Shown here one piece after another: positions 29,312 through 38,513 of a DNA stretch of 64,000 nt; the stretch's first letter is position 1; each line of letters opens with the position of its first letter. The notes under the pieces were generated by a model that saw only the letters and a program-made list of their open reading frames with translations, was not told where the DNA came from and did not search any database. The translations under genes and the position numbers were made by a program. This stretch comes from DASZIT01 sp963709665 (lineage in GTDB: Bacteria; Actinomycetota; Acidimicrobiia; Acidimicrobiales; RAAP-2): contig CAVPWU010000005.1 of NCBI GenBank assembly GCA_963709665.1, positions 58,711 through 122,710 of the forward strand. Reading direction: 5' to 3'.

Positions 29312-31800
29312 CCATCGATCCCAACCGCTGGACGGTCAAGACCCAGGAGGCGTTCAACGCCGCCGTCGAGCGGGCCAAGGCCGACCACCACAGCGAGATC
29401 ACCCCCGAGCACGTCCTCTGGGCCGTGCTGGGCCAGCCCGACGGCATCGCCGCCCCCGTCCTCTCCCGGGTGGGGGTGGAGCCGGCCGTGGTGCGCGACC
29501 GGGTGGACGGGCAGCTCGGCTCCCTGCCCCAGGCGTTCGGCGGCGAGGACCCCGGCATCAACCGGGCGCTGCGCGACGTGCTGGTGGACGCCGACGGGCT
29601 GCGCTCGACCATGGGGGACGAGTACCTGTCGGTGGAGCACCTGGTGCTGGCCATGGCCGACCGCATCGGCATCGACCGGGACACCCTGCTCACCGCCCTC
29701 CGGGACGTCCGGGGCAGCCACCGGGTCACCTCGCAGAACCCGGAGGAGTCGTTCCAGGCGCTGGAGAAGTACGGGCGGGACCTCACCGCCCTGGCCCGCC
29801 AGGGGAAGATGGACCCGGTCATCGGGCGGGACGAGGAGGTCCGCCGGGTGATCCAGGTCCTCTCCCGCCGCACCAAGAACAACCCGGTGCTGATCGGCGA
29901 GCCCGGCGTGGGCAAGACGGCCATCGTGGAGGGCCTGGCCCAGCGGATCGTGGAGGGCGACGTCCCCGAGGGCCTGAAGGGCAAGCGGGTGATCGGGCTG
30001 GACATGGGCTCCATGGTGGCCGGGGCCAAGTACCGCGGGGAGTTCGAGGAGCGCCTGAAGGCGGTGCTCAAGGAGATCACCGACGCCCAGGGCGAGGTGA
30101 TCACCTTCATCGACGAGCTCCACACCATCGTGGGGGCGGGCGGCGGGTCCGAGGGGGCCATGGACGCCGGCAACATGATCAAGCCCATGCTGGCCCGGGG
30201 CGAGCTGCGCCTCATCGGGGCCACCACCCTCGACGAGTACCGCCAGTACATCGAGAAGGACGCCGCCCTCGAGCGCCGGTTCCAGCAGGTGTTCGTGCCG
30301 CCCCCGTCGGTGGAGGACACCATCGCCATCCTGCGTGGCCTCAAGGAGCGCTACGAGGTGCACCACGGGGTGCGGATCCAGGACGCCGCCCTGGTGGCGG
30401 CGGCCGTCCTCTCCGACCGGTACGTCACCGGGCGGTTCCTCCCCGACAAGGCCATCGACCTGATGGACGAGGCCGCCAGCCGGCTCCGCATCGAGATCGA
30501 CTCCATGCCCACCGAGCTCGACGTGGTCACCCGGCGGATGCGCCAGCTGGAGATCGAGCGGATGGCGCTGGCCAAGGAGACCGACCCGGCCTCCGCCGAG
30601 CGGCTGGCCCGTCTCGACGAGGAGCTGGCCAACCTCTCCGAGCAGTCGGTGGCCATGACCGCCCACTGGCAGTCGGAGAAGGAGGCCATCGCCACCATCC
30701 AGGACCTGAAGGGCGAGCTCGAGCAGGCCCGGGGCGACGCCGAGCGGCTGGCCCGGGACGGCAACCTGGCCGACTCGTCGGCCATCACCTACGGGCGCAT
30801 CCCCGAGCTCGAGGCCCAGATCGTGGTGGCCACCGAGGCCCTCGACGCCCGCCAGGCCGAGCAGCGCTTCCTCAAGGAGGAGGTGGACGCCGAGGACGTG
30901 GCCGAGGTGGTGAGCCGGTGGACCGGGGTGCCGGTCTCCCGCCTGCTCGAAGGCGAGGTGGAGAAGCTGGTGCGGATGGAGGAGGCGCTCCATCAGCGGG
31001 TGATCGGTCAGGACGAAGCCGTCTCGGCGGTGGCCAACGCCATCCGCCGGAGCCGGGCCGGGCTGTCCGACCCCGACCGGCCCATCGGGTCGTTCCTCTT
31101 CCTCGGGCCCACCGGGGTGGGCAAGACGGAGCTGGCCCGGTCGCTGGCCGACTTCCTCTTCGACGACGCCAAGGCCATGGTCCGCATCGACATGGGCGAG
31201 TACGGCGAGCGCCACTCGGTGGCCCGGCTGGTGGGTGCCCCGCCCGGCTACGTCGGCTACGAGGAGGGTGGCCAGCTGACCGAGGCGGTCCGCCGCCGCC
31301 CCTACGCCGTGGTGCTCCTCGACGAGCTGGAGAAGGCCCACCCCGACGTGTTCAACATCCTCCTGCAGGTGCTGGAGGACGGACGGCTGACCGACGGCCA
31401 GGGCCGCACCGTGGACTTCACCAACGCCGTCCTCATCATGACGTCGAACCTGCCCGGGGAGCCGTCGGACTACTTCAAGCCGGAGTTCGTCAACCGGATC
31501 GACGAGATCGTCCGGTTCCACTCCCTGACCGAGGCCGACCTGGTGCGGATCGTCTCCATCCAGCTGGAGAGCCTGCGCCGCCGGATGGCCGAGCGCCGCC
31601 TCACCCTCGAGGTCACCCCGGCGGCCGAGTCGCTGCTGGCCGACGCCGGCTTCGACCCCGACTACGGGGCCCGACCGCTCCGACGGGTGATCCAACGGCG
31701 GGTGGAGGACCCTCTGGCCCTCGCCCTCCTGGAGGGTCGCTACCCGGAGGGCTCCAAGGTCATCGTCGACGAGGCCGACGGGGAGATCGTGCTCCGCTGA
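29308..31800 (+). CDS. clpB: ATP-dependent disaggregase ClpB
   Basis: 830 residues from ATG 29308. It works with DnaK to pull apart aggregates. The N-domain (1-150) is followed by AAA1 with Walker A GEPGVGKT (about 197) and FIDELHT Walker B, a coiled-coil middle domain (about 395-530), then AAA2 with GPTGVGKT (about 600), VLLDELEKAH and the sensor region GARPLRR. The loop after MTSNL is short (PGEPSDY directly into FKPEFVNRIDEIV), about 8-25 residues shorter than in E. coli or M. tuberculosis ClpB, where this linker precedes the second arginine finger. It is the last gene of the chaperone operon and convergent with 31808 (7 bp). Confidence 0.97.
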   Translation: MTIDPNRWTVKTQEAFNAAVERAKADHHSEITPEHVLWAVLGQPDGIAAPVLSRVGVEPAVVRDRVDGQLGSLPQAFGGEDPGINRALRDVLVDADGLRSTMGDEYLSVEHLVLAMADRIGIDRDTLLTALRDVRGSHRVTSQNPEESFQALEKYGRDLTALARQGKMDPVIGRDEEVRRVIQVLSRRTKNNPVLIGEPGVGKTAIVEGLAQRIVEGDVPEGLKGKRVIGLDMGSMVAGAKYRGEFEERLKAVLKEITDAQGEVITFIDELHTIVGAGGGSEGAMDAGNMIKPMLARGELRLIGATTLDEYRQYIEKDAALERRFQQVFVPPPSVEDTIAILRGLKERYEVHHGVRIQDAALVAAAVLSDRYVTGRFLPDKAIDLMDEAASRLRIEIDSMPTELDVVTRRMRQLEIERMALAKETDPASAERLARLDEELANLSEQSVAMTAHWQSEKEAIATIQDLKGELEQARGDAERLARDGNLADSSAITYGRIPELEAQIVVATEALDARQAEQRFLKEEVDAEDVAEVVSRWTGVPVSRLLEGEVEKLVRMEEALHQRVIGQDEAVSAVANAIRRSRAGLSDPDRPIGSFLFLGPTGVGKTELARSLADFLFDDAKAMVRIDMGEYGERHSVARLVGAPPGYVGYEEGGQLTEAVRRRPYAVVLLDELEKAHPDVFNILLQVLEDGRLTDGQGRTVDFTNAVLIMTSNLPGEPSDYFKPEFVNRIDEIVRFHSLTEADLVRIVSIQLESLRRRMAERRLTLEVTPAAESLLADAGFDPDYGARPLRRVIQRRVEDPLALALLEGRYPEGSKVIVDEADGEIVLR

Positions 31801-31807
31801 GCGGTGG

Positions 31808-32299
31808 TCAGAAGGGGTCGGTGGACTGCTCGCCGCCCTTGGACACGAACTCGGTCCACTCGTCGCCGCCCCAGTAACGGAAGTCGAACCGGCCCGACGG
31901 GTCCGGCTGCCAGCTGGGTGGCACGGTGGCCACCGGCTCGGCGGTGAGGGTGGTGCGGTCCTCGGTGGCCAGCTCGGCGTCGGGGCACTCGCCGGGGGCG
32001 TAGTGGGTGGGGGCCGGCTGACCGGGCCCCGCCGGCGGCCGCATCCGCCGGTCGGCGATCCGGCCGCCCCGGCTGATCCCCGCCGAACGGCTGGTGTTCA
32101 TGGCGATGAGGGCGAGCAGGGTGGCCGGGAGGGGGATGACGACGCTGACCACCCCCCACACCGCCGGCGGGATCCCCCACGGGCTCTTCCCGGTGGTCCG
32201 GCGGAAGCGCTCGGTGTTGGTGTAGTTGAGGACGCCGATGAACACCCCGAAGGCCAGGTAGAGGGGTGAGGTGGTGATGAAGAGGAGTCCCAGCAGCAT
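31808..32299 (-). CDS. Membrane protein with C-terminal DUF2510 domain
   Basis: 163 residues from ATG 32299. Two hydrophobic helices (about 3-22 and 45-67) are followed by a flexible Pro-rich linker and a C-terminal DUF2510 module (PPSWQPDPSGRFDFRYWGGDEWTEFV, about 127-152; pattern PxWxxDPxGxxxxRYWxGxxWT). DUF2510 is a small actinobacterial domain, usually cytoplasmic and linked to membrane segments; its biochemical role is not known. It is divergent from the propeller protein at 32434. Confidence 0.75.
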   Translation of the reverse strand: MLLGLLFITTSPLYLAFGVFIGVLNYTNTERFRRTTGKSPWGIPPAVWGVVSVVIPLPATLLALIAMNTSRSAGISRGGRIADRRMRPPAGPGQPAPTHYAPGECPDAELATEDRTTLTAEPVATVPPSWQPDPSGRFDFRYWGGDEWTEFVSKGGEQSTDPF

Positions 32300-32433
32300 G
32301 ACCCTCCCGATCCTACGGCCCCCGACGCCGGACCGGACCCCGGGGGTCGGTGCCGCCGCCCCGTCGGGTCGTCGGTAGAGGAGACCCCGCTAAGTTCGGG
32401 CCCCACACGCTCTACCGACGCTGGGAGTCCCCG

Positions 32434-34488
32434 TTGCCGCACCTGTCGCCCGACCGCCCCCGCCCCCCCGCCCGCCGCCGGCGCCGAATGACCCCGACCC
32501 TGGTGGCGGCGGCCGCCCTGGTGGGCATGGCCGGGGTGGGCAGCATGGCCGGTGCCGTCCCCGGCGGGGCGGCCACCGTGAGCACCACCATCCCGGTGGG
32601 CAGCAACCCGTGGGGGGTGGCGGTCACCCCCGACGGCCGGGACGTCTACGTGACCGACTTCGTCGACGACAACGTGGACGAGATCGCCACCGCCACCGAC
32701 ACGGTGGTGGGCCTGCCGATCCCGGTCGGGAGCCAGCCCATCGACGTGGCCGTCACCCCCGACGGCGCCTACGCCTACGTCGCCAACCTCAACTCCGACA
32801 ATGTCAGCGTCATCGACACCGCCACCCACACGGTGGTGGCCACGGTGCCGGTGGGGTCCGGCGCCTACGGGGTGGCCGTCACCCCCGACGGCACCCGGGC
32901 CTACGTGACCAACGAGAACGACGGCACCGTCAGCGTCATCGACACCGCCACCAACACGGTGGTCGGCCCGCCCATCGACGTGGGCAGCACCCCAAGGGAG
33001 ATCGCCATCACCCCGAACGGGGCCGACGCCTACGTGGCCGACTACGGGTCGGGCCAGGTCAGCGTGATCGACACCGCCACCGACACGGTGGTGGCCACAC
33101 CCACCCTGGGGGGAGGCCCCGACGGGGTGGCCGTCACCCCCGACGGCACCCACGTCTACGTGTCCAACGCCACCGACGACAACGTCAGCGTCCTCGCCAC
33201 CGCCACCCACACGGTGGTGGGCCTGCCCATTTCGGTGGGCAGCTCGCCCTACGGCATGGCCGTCACCCCCAACGGGGCGGCCGTCTACGTGCTGAACGGC
33301 AACGACGACAACGTCAGCGTGATCGCCACCGCCACCGGCACGGTGACCGGCCCACCCATCCCGGTGGGGGTGGGCCCCTACCGGGTGGCCATCGCCCCCG
33401 ACGGCACCCGGGCCTATGTGACCAACGACCGCTCCCCGGGCTCGGTCAGCGTCCTCGACCTCTCGCTGACCCAGGCCGCCCCCACCTCCGGCTCGGTGGT
33501 CTTCGGCCACCCCTTCACCGGCCAGCTGGCGGTGACCGGCGCCGTCGGGGCGGCCGTCTACACCACCACCACCACCTCGCCGGGCCTCACCGTCAGCCCC
33601 GCCGGCGCGGTGAGCGCCCCCCCTACCACCCCGGCCGGGAGCTACACCGCTTCGGGAACGGTGACCGACGGCCAGGGTGACGCCGGCACCTGGTCCTTCA
33701 CCCTCACCGTGGTGCCGGGTCACCAGGGCTACTGGACGGTGGCCGCCGACGGCGGGGTGTTCGCCTTCGGCGACGCCGGCTTCTTCGGCTCCCTGGGCGG
33801 CCACCCGCTGAACCGGCCGATCGTGGGCATCACCGGTACCGCCGACAGCCGGGGCTACTGGCTGGTGGCCACCGACGGGGGCGTCTTCGCCTTCGGCGAC
33901 GCCGCCTTCCACGGCTCCCTGGGTGGCCAGGCCCTGAACCGGCCGATCGTGGGCATGGCCGCCACCCCCGACGGGGACGGCTACTGGCTGGTGGCCGCCG
34001 ACGGGGGCATCTTCGCCTTCGGCGACGCCGCCTTCCACGGCTCCCTGGGTGGCCAGGCCCTGAACCGGCCCATCGTGGGCATGGCCGCCACCCCCGACGG
34101 GGACGGCTACTGGCTGGTGGCCGCCGACGGCGGGGTGTTCGCCTTCGGCGACGCCGGGTTCCACGGGTCCACCGGGTCGCTCCACCTCGACCAGCCGGTG
34201 GTGGGCACGGCCGGCACCGCCGACGGCAAGGGCTACTGGCTGGTGGCCGCCGACGGCGGCATCTTCGCCTTCGGCGACGCCGCCTACCTCGGGTCGATGG
34301 GCGGGCACCCGCTCGACCGGCCGGTGGTGGGCCTGGCCGCCACGCCGACCGGCCAGGGGTACTGGGCGGTGGCCAGCGACGGCGGCATCTTCGCCTTCGG
34401 CGACGCCGGCTTCGACGGCTCCCTGGGGGGCCGGGCGCTCGACGCCCCGATGGTGGCCATGGCCGCCACCTCGGCGGCCGCCGGCTGA
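32434..34488 (+). CDS. Secreted double-propeller protein (YVTN repeats plus GYW/FGDA repeats)
   Basis: 684 residues from TTG 32434, which has GGGAG 6 nt upstream (ATG 32488 is the alternative). A basic stretch RRRRR and a hydrophobic segment form a signal peptide. About 45-370: seven YVTN/YncE-type beta-propeller repeats with GVAVTPDGxxxYVxNxxxDxVSVIDTATxTVV. About 370-455: an Ig-like putative domain. About 455-684: six repeats of roughly 42 residues with GYWLVAxDGGxFAFGDAxFxGSxG, probably a second propeller. The two kinds of repeat in one chain suggest a surface binding or enzyme-display protein; no catalytic residues are evident. Repeats near 33890 and 34010 are nearly identical at the DNA level, a recent duplication. 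Confidence 0.8.
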   Translation: MPHLSPDRPRPPARRRRRMTPTLVAAAALVGMAGVGSMAGAVPGGAATVSTTIPVGSNPWGVAVTPDGRDVYVTDFVDDNVDEIATATDTVVGLPIPVGSQPIDVAVTPDGAYAYVANLNSDNVSVIDTATHTVVATVPVGSGAYGVAVTPDGTRAYVTNENDGTVSVIDTATNTVVGPPIDVGSTPREIAITPNGADAYVADYGSGQVSVIDTATDTVVATPTLGGGPDGVAVTPDGTHVYVSNATDDNVSVLATATHTVVGLPISVGSSPYGMAVTPNGAAVYVLNGNDDNVSVIATATGTVTGPPIPVGVGPYRVAIAPDGTRAYVTNDRSPGSVSVLDLSLTQAAPTSGSVVFGHPFTGQLAVTGAVGAAVYTTTTTSPGLTVSPAGAVSAPPTTPAGSYTASGTVTDGQGDAGTWSFTLTVVPGHQGYWTVAADGGVFAFGDAGFFGSLGGHPLNRPIVGITGTADSRGYWLVATDGGVFAFGDAAFHGSLGGQALNRPIVGMAATPDGDGYWLVAADGGIFAFGDAAFHGSLGGQALNRPIVGMAATPDGDGYWLVAADGGVFAFGDAGFHGSTGSLHLDQPVVGTAGTADGKGYWLVAADGGIFAFGDAAYLGSMGGHPLDRPVVGLAATPTGQGYWAVASDGGIFAFGDAGFDGSLGGRALDAPMVAMAATSAAAG

Positions 34489-34496
34489 CCCTCCCC

Positions 34497-34527
34497 AGCC
34501 CGGGCCGGTACCGCCCCGGGCTACACT
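34497..34527 (+). promoter_or_regulatory. Hairpin terminator followed by purA -10 box
   Basis: AGCCCGGG / CCCGGGCT stem with a 10-nt loop at 34497-34522 ends the propeller gene. TACACT at 34522-34527 directly follows and is a plausible -10 box for the pur operon, 38 nt before the purA GTG, which has GGAGG upstream. Confidence 0.5.
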
Positions 34528-34564
34528 GGTACGTAATCCGCTTTCTGCAACGGAGGAGTCACGC

Positions 34565-35845
34565 GTGCCGGCAACGGTGGTGGTGGGAACCCAGTGGGGT
34601 GACGAGGGCAAGGGCAAGCTCACCGACCTCCTGGCCCGCGAGATGGAGCTGGTGGTCCGCTACCAGGGGGGCCACAACGCCGGCCACACCATCGTGGTGG
34701 ACGGCGAGACCTTCGCCCTGCAGCTGGTGCCCAGCGGCATCCTCTACGACCACATCACCCCGGTCATCGGCAACGGCGTGGTGGTCGACCCCACCGTGCT
34801 GCTCGCCGAGGTGGACACCCTGATCTCCAAGGGCATCGACACCTCCAAGCTCCTGGTCAGCGGCAACGCCCACCTGATCATGCCGTACCACCACGAGCTC
34901 GACCAGCTGGCCGAGCGCTACCTGGGCAAGAACAAGCTGGGCACCACCAAGCGGGGGATCGGGCCGGCCTACGCCGACAAGTCCTCCCGGGTGGGCCTCC
35001 GGGTCCAGGACCTCCTCGACCCCAAGATCTTCCGCCAGAAGCTCGACGTGGTGCTGAAGGAGAAGAACGCCATCCTGGCCAAGGTCTACAACCGCCTGCC
35101 CCTCAGCGCCGACGAGATCACCGCCCACTACCTCGACGAGCTGGCCCCCCGGGTGGCCCCGATGGTGGCCGACACCGTGGGGGTGGTGCACGACGCCCTC
35201 GAGCGGGGCGCCAACGTCCTCCTCGAGGGGGCCCAGGCCACCTTCCTCGACCTCGACCACGGCACCTATCCCTTCGTGACGTCCTCCAATCCGGTGGCCG
35301 GCGGGGCGTGCACCGGCGCCGGGGTGGGCCCCCGCTACATCGACCAGGTGATCGGCATCGCCAAGGCGTACGTCACCCGGGTGGGCAGCGGCCCGTTCCC
35401 CACCGAGCTGACCGACGAGATCGGCGACACCCTGGTGGACATCGGGCACGAGTACGGCGTCAACACCAAGCGCCGCCGCCGCCCCGGCTGGTTCGACGCC
35501 GTGATGATGCGCCAGGCGGTGCGGCTCAACTCCCTCTCCGAGGTGGCCCTCACCAAGCTCGACGTCCTGGACACCTTCGACTCGGTGAAGGTGTGCGTGG
35601 CCTACGAGGCCAACGGCGAGCGGTTCACCCACCCCCCCTACCACCAGTCGGTGTTCCACCAGGTGACGCCGGTCTACGAGGAGATGCCGGGGTGGAAGAC
35701 CGACATCTCCGAGGCCACCGACATCGGTGACCTCCCCCAGGCCGCCCGCGACTACGTGCACTTCCTGGCCGAGCAGATCGGTGTCCCGGTCCGGCTGGTC
35801 GGGGTGGGCCCGGGCCGGGAGCAGTTCGTCCGCTTCGCCGCATGA
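34565..35845 (+). CDS. purA: Adenylosuccinate synthetase
   Basis: 426 residues from GTG 34565 with an ACGGAGGAG site. It joins IMP and aspartate using GTP in AMP synthesis. GTQWGDEGKGK (8-18, catalytic Asp13), GGHNAGHT (His41 region), GTTKRGIGPAY and the GTP-binding KLDVLD near 336 are intact; length is standard. It is the first gene of a purine operon with purD, purB, purC, purS and purQ, overlapping purD by 4 nt. Confidence 0.98.
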   Translation: MPATVVVGTQWGDEGKGKLTDLLAREMELVVRYQGGHNAGHTIVVDGETFALQLVPSGILYDHITPVIGNGVVVDPTVLLAEVDTLISKGIDTSKLLVSGNAHLIMPYHHELDQLAERYLGKNKLGTTKRGIGPAYADKSSRVGLRVQDLLDPKIFRQKLDVVLKEKNAILAKVYNRLPLSADEITAHYLDELAPRVAPMVADTVGVVHDALERGANVLLEGAQATFLDLDHGTYPFVTSSNPVAGGACTGAGVGPRYIDQVIGIAKAYVTRVGSGPFPTELTDEIGDTLVDIGHEYGVNTKRRRRPGWFDAVMMRQAVRLNSLSEVALTKLDVLDTFDSVKVCVAYEANGERFTHPPYHQSVFHQVTPVYEEMPGWKTDISEATDIGDLPQAARDYVHFLAEQIGVPVRLVGVGPGREQFVRFAA

Positions 35846-37206
35846 GCGGCACCGCCCCCGCGGACGGCCCGGCCGTCGCCGACAGCGCCACCCCCGTCCG
35901 CACCGTCTGCGTGGTGGGCTCCGGCGGCCGGGAGCACGCCCTGGCCCGGGTGCTGGGCCGGACCGCCGACGTGGTGGTCACCCCCGGCAACCCGGGGATC
36001 GCCGGGACCACCCCGGAGGGCCACACCCTGACCACCACCGACCGGCCGGCCGAGGAGGTCGACGCCGACCTCTACGTCATCGGCCCGGAGGTCCCCCTGG
36101 TCGAGGGGTTGGCCGACCGGCTGCGGGCCCGGGGGAAGCTCGTCTTCGGTCCGGGGGCCGACGGGGCCCAGCTGGAGGGCTCCAAGGCCTTTATGAAGGA
36201 GATGCTGGCCGAGGCCGGGGTGCCCACCGCCCGGTTCGGGGTCTTCGGGGAGGTCGGGCCGGCCGTCGCCTTCCTCCGGTCCCTGCCCGGGCCGTGGGTG
36301 GTGAAGACCGACGGCCTGGCCGCCGGGAAGGGCGTGCTGGTCACCGACTCGCGGGACGAGGCGGAGGCCGACGTGGCCGCCAAGCTGTCCGGCTCGGCCT
36401 TCGGTGACGCCGGCCGGCAGGTGGTCATCGAGGAGGGCCTGGTGGGCGAGGAGTGCTCGCTGCTGGTGCTCTGCGACGGCACCCGGGTGGCCGCCCTGGC
36501 CCCCGCCCAGGACTTCAAGCGCCTGGCCGACGGCGGGGCCGGCCCCAACACCGGCGGCATGGGCGCCTACTCGCCGGTGCCGTTCGTCGACGACCGCCTG
36601 GTGGACTCCCTGCTGGCCGAAGCCGTGACCCCCCTGGTCGCCGCCCTCCGGGCCCGGGGCATCGACTACCGGGGCGTCCTCTACGCCGGCCTGATGCTGA
36701 CCCCGGACGGACCCAAGGTGCTCGAGTACAACGTCCGGTTCGGCGACCCGGAGACCCAGGTGGTGCTGCCGCGGCTGGACGGCGACCTCACCGCCCTGCT
36801 GGCCGAGGCGGCCCGGGGGGAGCTCCGCACCCGCCCGCGGTTCCGAGGGTCGGCGGCGGTCTGCGTGGTCCTGGCCTCGGAGGGCTACCCGGACACCCCG
36901 CGGACCGGGGACCGGATACAGGGGCTGGCCGAGGCCGGCGCCGTGCCCGGGGTCACCGTCTTCCACGCCGGCACCGCCCCCGACCCGGACGGGGGACCCG
37001 ACCAGGTGGTCACCGCCGGCGGCCGGGTCCTCGGGGTGACCGGTCTCGGTGCCACCCTCGAGGAGGCCCGCGCCCTCGCCTACCGGGGGGTGGCCGCCGT
37101 CCACTGGCCCGGCGCCCACCACCGCACCGACATCGCCGCCACCGCCACCGCCACCGCCACCGCCACCGCCACCGCCACCGCCACCGCCAAGGAGACCGCC
37201 CGATGA
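35842..37206 (+). CDS. purD: Phosphoribosylamine-glycine ligase (GAR synthetase)
   Basis: 454 residues from ATG 35842 overlapping purA. It is an ATP-grasp enzyme making GAR, step 2 of purine synthesis. VVGSGGREHALA near 24-35, the ATP-grasp loop VVKTDGLAAGKGV, GPNTGGMGAYSP and LEYNVRFGDPETQ are present. About 20 extra residues at the N-terminus precede the domain. The C-terminus ends in an unusual (Thr-Ala)8 tail encoded by a hexanucleotide microsatellite just before the stop, which overlaps purB by 4 nt. Confidence 0.96.
   Translation: MSGTAPADGPAVADSATPVRTVCVVGSGGREHALARVLGRTADVVVTPGNPGIAGTTPEGHTLTTTDRPAEEVDADLYVIGPEVPLVEGLADRLRARGKLVFGPGADGAQLEGSKAFMKEMLAEAGVPTARFGVFGEVGPAVAFLRSLPGPWVVKTDGLAAGKGVLVTDSRDEAEADVAAKLSGSAFGDAGRQVVIEEGLVGEECSLLVLCDGTRVAALAPAQDFKRLADGGAGPNTGGMGAYSPVPFVDDRLVDSLLAEAVTPLVAALRARGIDYRGVLYAGLMLTPDGPKVLEYNVRFGDPETQVVLPRLDGDLTALLAEAARGELRTRPRFRGSAAVCVVLASEGYPDTPRTGDRIQGLAEAGAVPGVTVFHAGTAPDPDGGPDQVVTAGGRVLGVTGLGATLEEARALAYRGVAAVHWPGAHHRTDIAATATATATATATATATAKETAR
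37135..37188 (+). repeat. Hexanucleotide microsatellite (ACCGCC)8 at the 3' end of purD
   Basis: Eight perfect ACCGCC copies (37141-37188) preceded by GCCGCC encode alternating Thr-Ala. Being in multiples of six, length changes keep the frame. Confidence 0.95.
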
Positions 37207-38513
37207 TCCCCCGCTACTCCCCGAAGGAGATGGCCGACCTCTTCTCCGACCGGGCCCGCTTCGCCATGTGGCTGCGGGTGGAGCTGCTGGCCACCGAGGG
37301 CTGGGTGGCCGTCGGCGAGGTGCCGGCCGACGCCGCCGAGGCCTGCCGGGCCCGGGCCCCCGAGGTGGACGACGCCTTCGTCGAGGCGGTGGCCGAGCGC
37401 GAGCGGGTGACCGATCACGACGTGGCCGCCTTCGTCGACGTGGTGCAGGAGGCCATCGGCCAGCCCGAGGGGTCGTGGATCCACTACGGGCTCACCTCCT
37501 CCGACGTGGTGGACACCGCCCTCTGCGCCACCCTGACCGCCGCCGCCGACCTCCTCATCGACGCCGCCGGGGAGCTGGTCGGGGCCCTGAAGGCCCGGGC
37601 CCTCGAGCTCATCGACGTGCCGGTGACCGGGCGGACCCACGGGATGCACGCCGAGCCCACCACCTTCGGGGCCAAGTTCGCCCTCTGGGCCCTGCAGGCC
37701 GACCGCGACCGCCAACGGCTGGTGACCGCCCGGGAGCGGGTGGCGGTGGGCAAGCTCTCGGGGGCGGTCGGCACCTACTCCAACATCGATCCCCGGGTGG
37801 AGGAGCTGGTCTGCTCGTCGCTCGGGCTCACCCCGGTGCCGGCCACCCAGGTGGTGGCCCGCGACCGCCACGCCGAGTACCTGTGGGCCTGCGCCTCGGT
37901 GGGGGCCACCATCGAGGCCATCGCCACCGAGGTCCGCCACCTGGCCCGCAGCGAGGTGGGGGAGGCGGAGGAGGCGTTCAAGGCCGGCCAGAAGGGGAGC
38001 TCGGCCATGCCCCACAAGCGCAACCCGATCCTGTCCGAGCGGCTGTGCGGCCTGGCCCGGGTGCTGCGCGGCTACCTGTCGGCCGGGCTGGAGGACGTCG
38101 CCCTCTGGCACGAGCGGGACATCTCCCACAGCTCGGTGGAGCGGGTGGTCCTCCCCGACGCCTCCACCCTGACCCTCTACGTCCTCCAGAAGGCCAGGGG
38201 CCTGGTGGAGGGGCTGGTCATCCACCCGGACCGGGCGCTGGCCAACCTCACGGAGGGCAGCCGCGGGCTGGTGTTCAGCCAGTCGGTGCTGCTGGCCCTG
38301 GTGTCGGCCGGCCTCAGCCGGGACACCGCCTACCGGATCGTCCAGCGGGACGCCCGGGCGGCGTGGGCGGAGGGTCGCCCGTTCCGCGAGGTGCTGGAGT
38401 CCGACCCCGAGGTCACCCTGACCCCCGCCCAGCTCGACGACGCCTTCGACCTCTCACGTACCCTGCACCATGTCCACCGGTTCACCGACGCCCTGAAGGA
38501 GCTCCAGCCATGA
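37203..38513 (+). CDS. purB: Adenylosuccinate lyase
   Basis: 436 residues from ATG 37203, overlapping the purD stop (ATGA). It removes fumarate from SAICAR and from adenylosuccinate, serving both IMP and AMP branches. The superfamily signature GSSAMPHKRNP lies at about 265-275, with HYGLTSSDVVDT and TGRTHGMHAEP providing the other active-site residues. Length and order are as in Bacillus-type PurB. It overlaps purC by 4 nt. Confidence 0.98.
   Translation: MIPRYSPKEMADLFSDRARFAMWLRVELLATEGWVAVGEVPADAAEACRARAPEVDDAFVEAVAERERVTDHDVAAFVDVVQEAIGQPEGSWIHYGLTSSDVVDTALCATLTAAADLLIDAAGELVGALKARALELIDVPVTGRTHGMHAEPTTFGAKFALWALQADRDRQRLVTARERVAVGKLSGAVGTYSNIDPRVEELVCSSLGLTPVPATQVVARDRHAEYLWACASVGATIEAIATEVRHLARSEVGEAEEAFKAGQKGSSAMPHKRNPILSERLCGLARVLRGYLSAGLEDVALWHERDISHSSVERVVLPDASTLTLYVLQKARGLVEGLVIHPDRALANLTEGSRGLVFSQSVLLALVSAGLSRDTAYRIVQRDARAAWAEGRPFREVLESDPEVTLTPAQLDDAFDLSRTLHHVHRFTDALKELQP

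Noticed and set aside
37135..37188. CRISPR-like repeat array
   Set aside because: It is a 6-bp microsatellite inside purD without spacers. No CRISPR array or cas gene was seen anywhere in the window.
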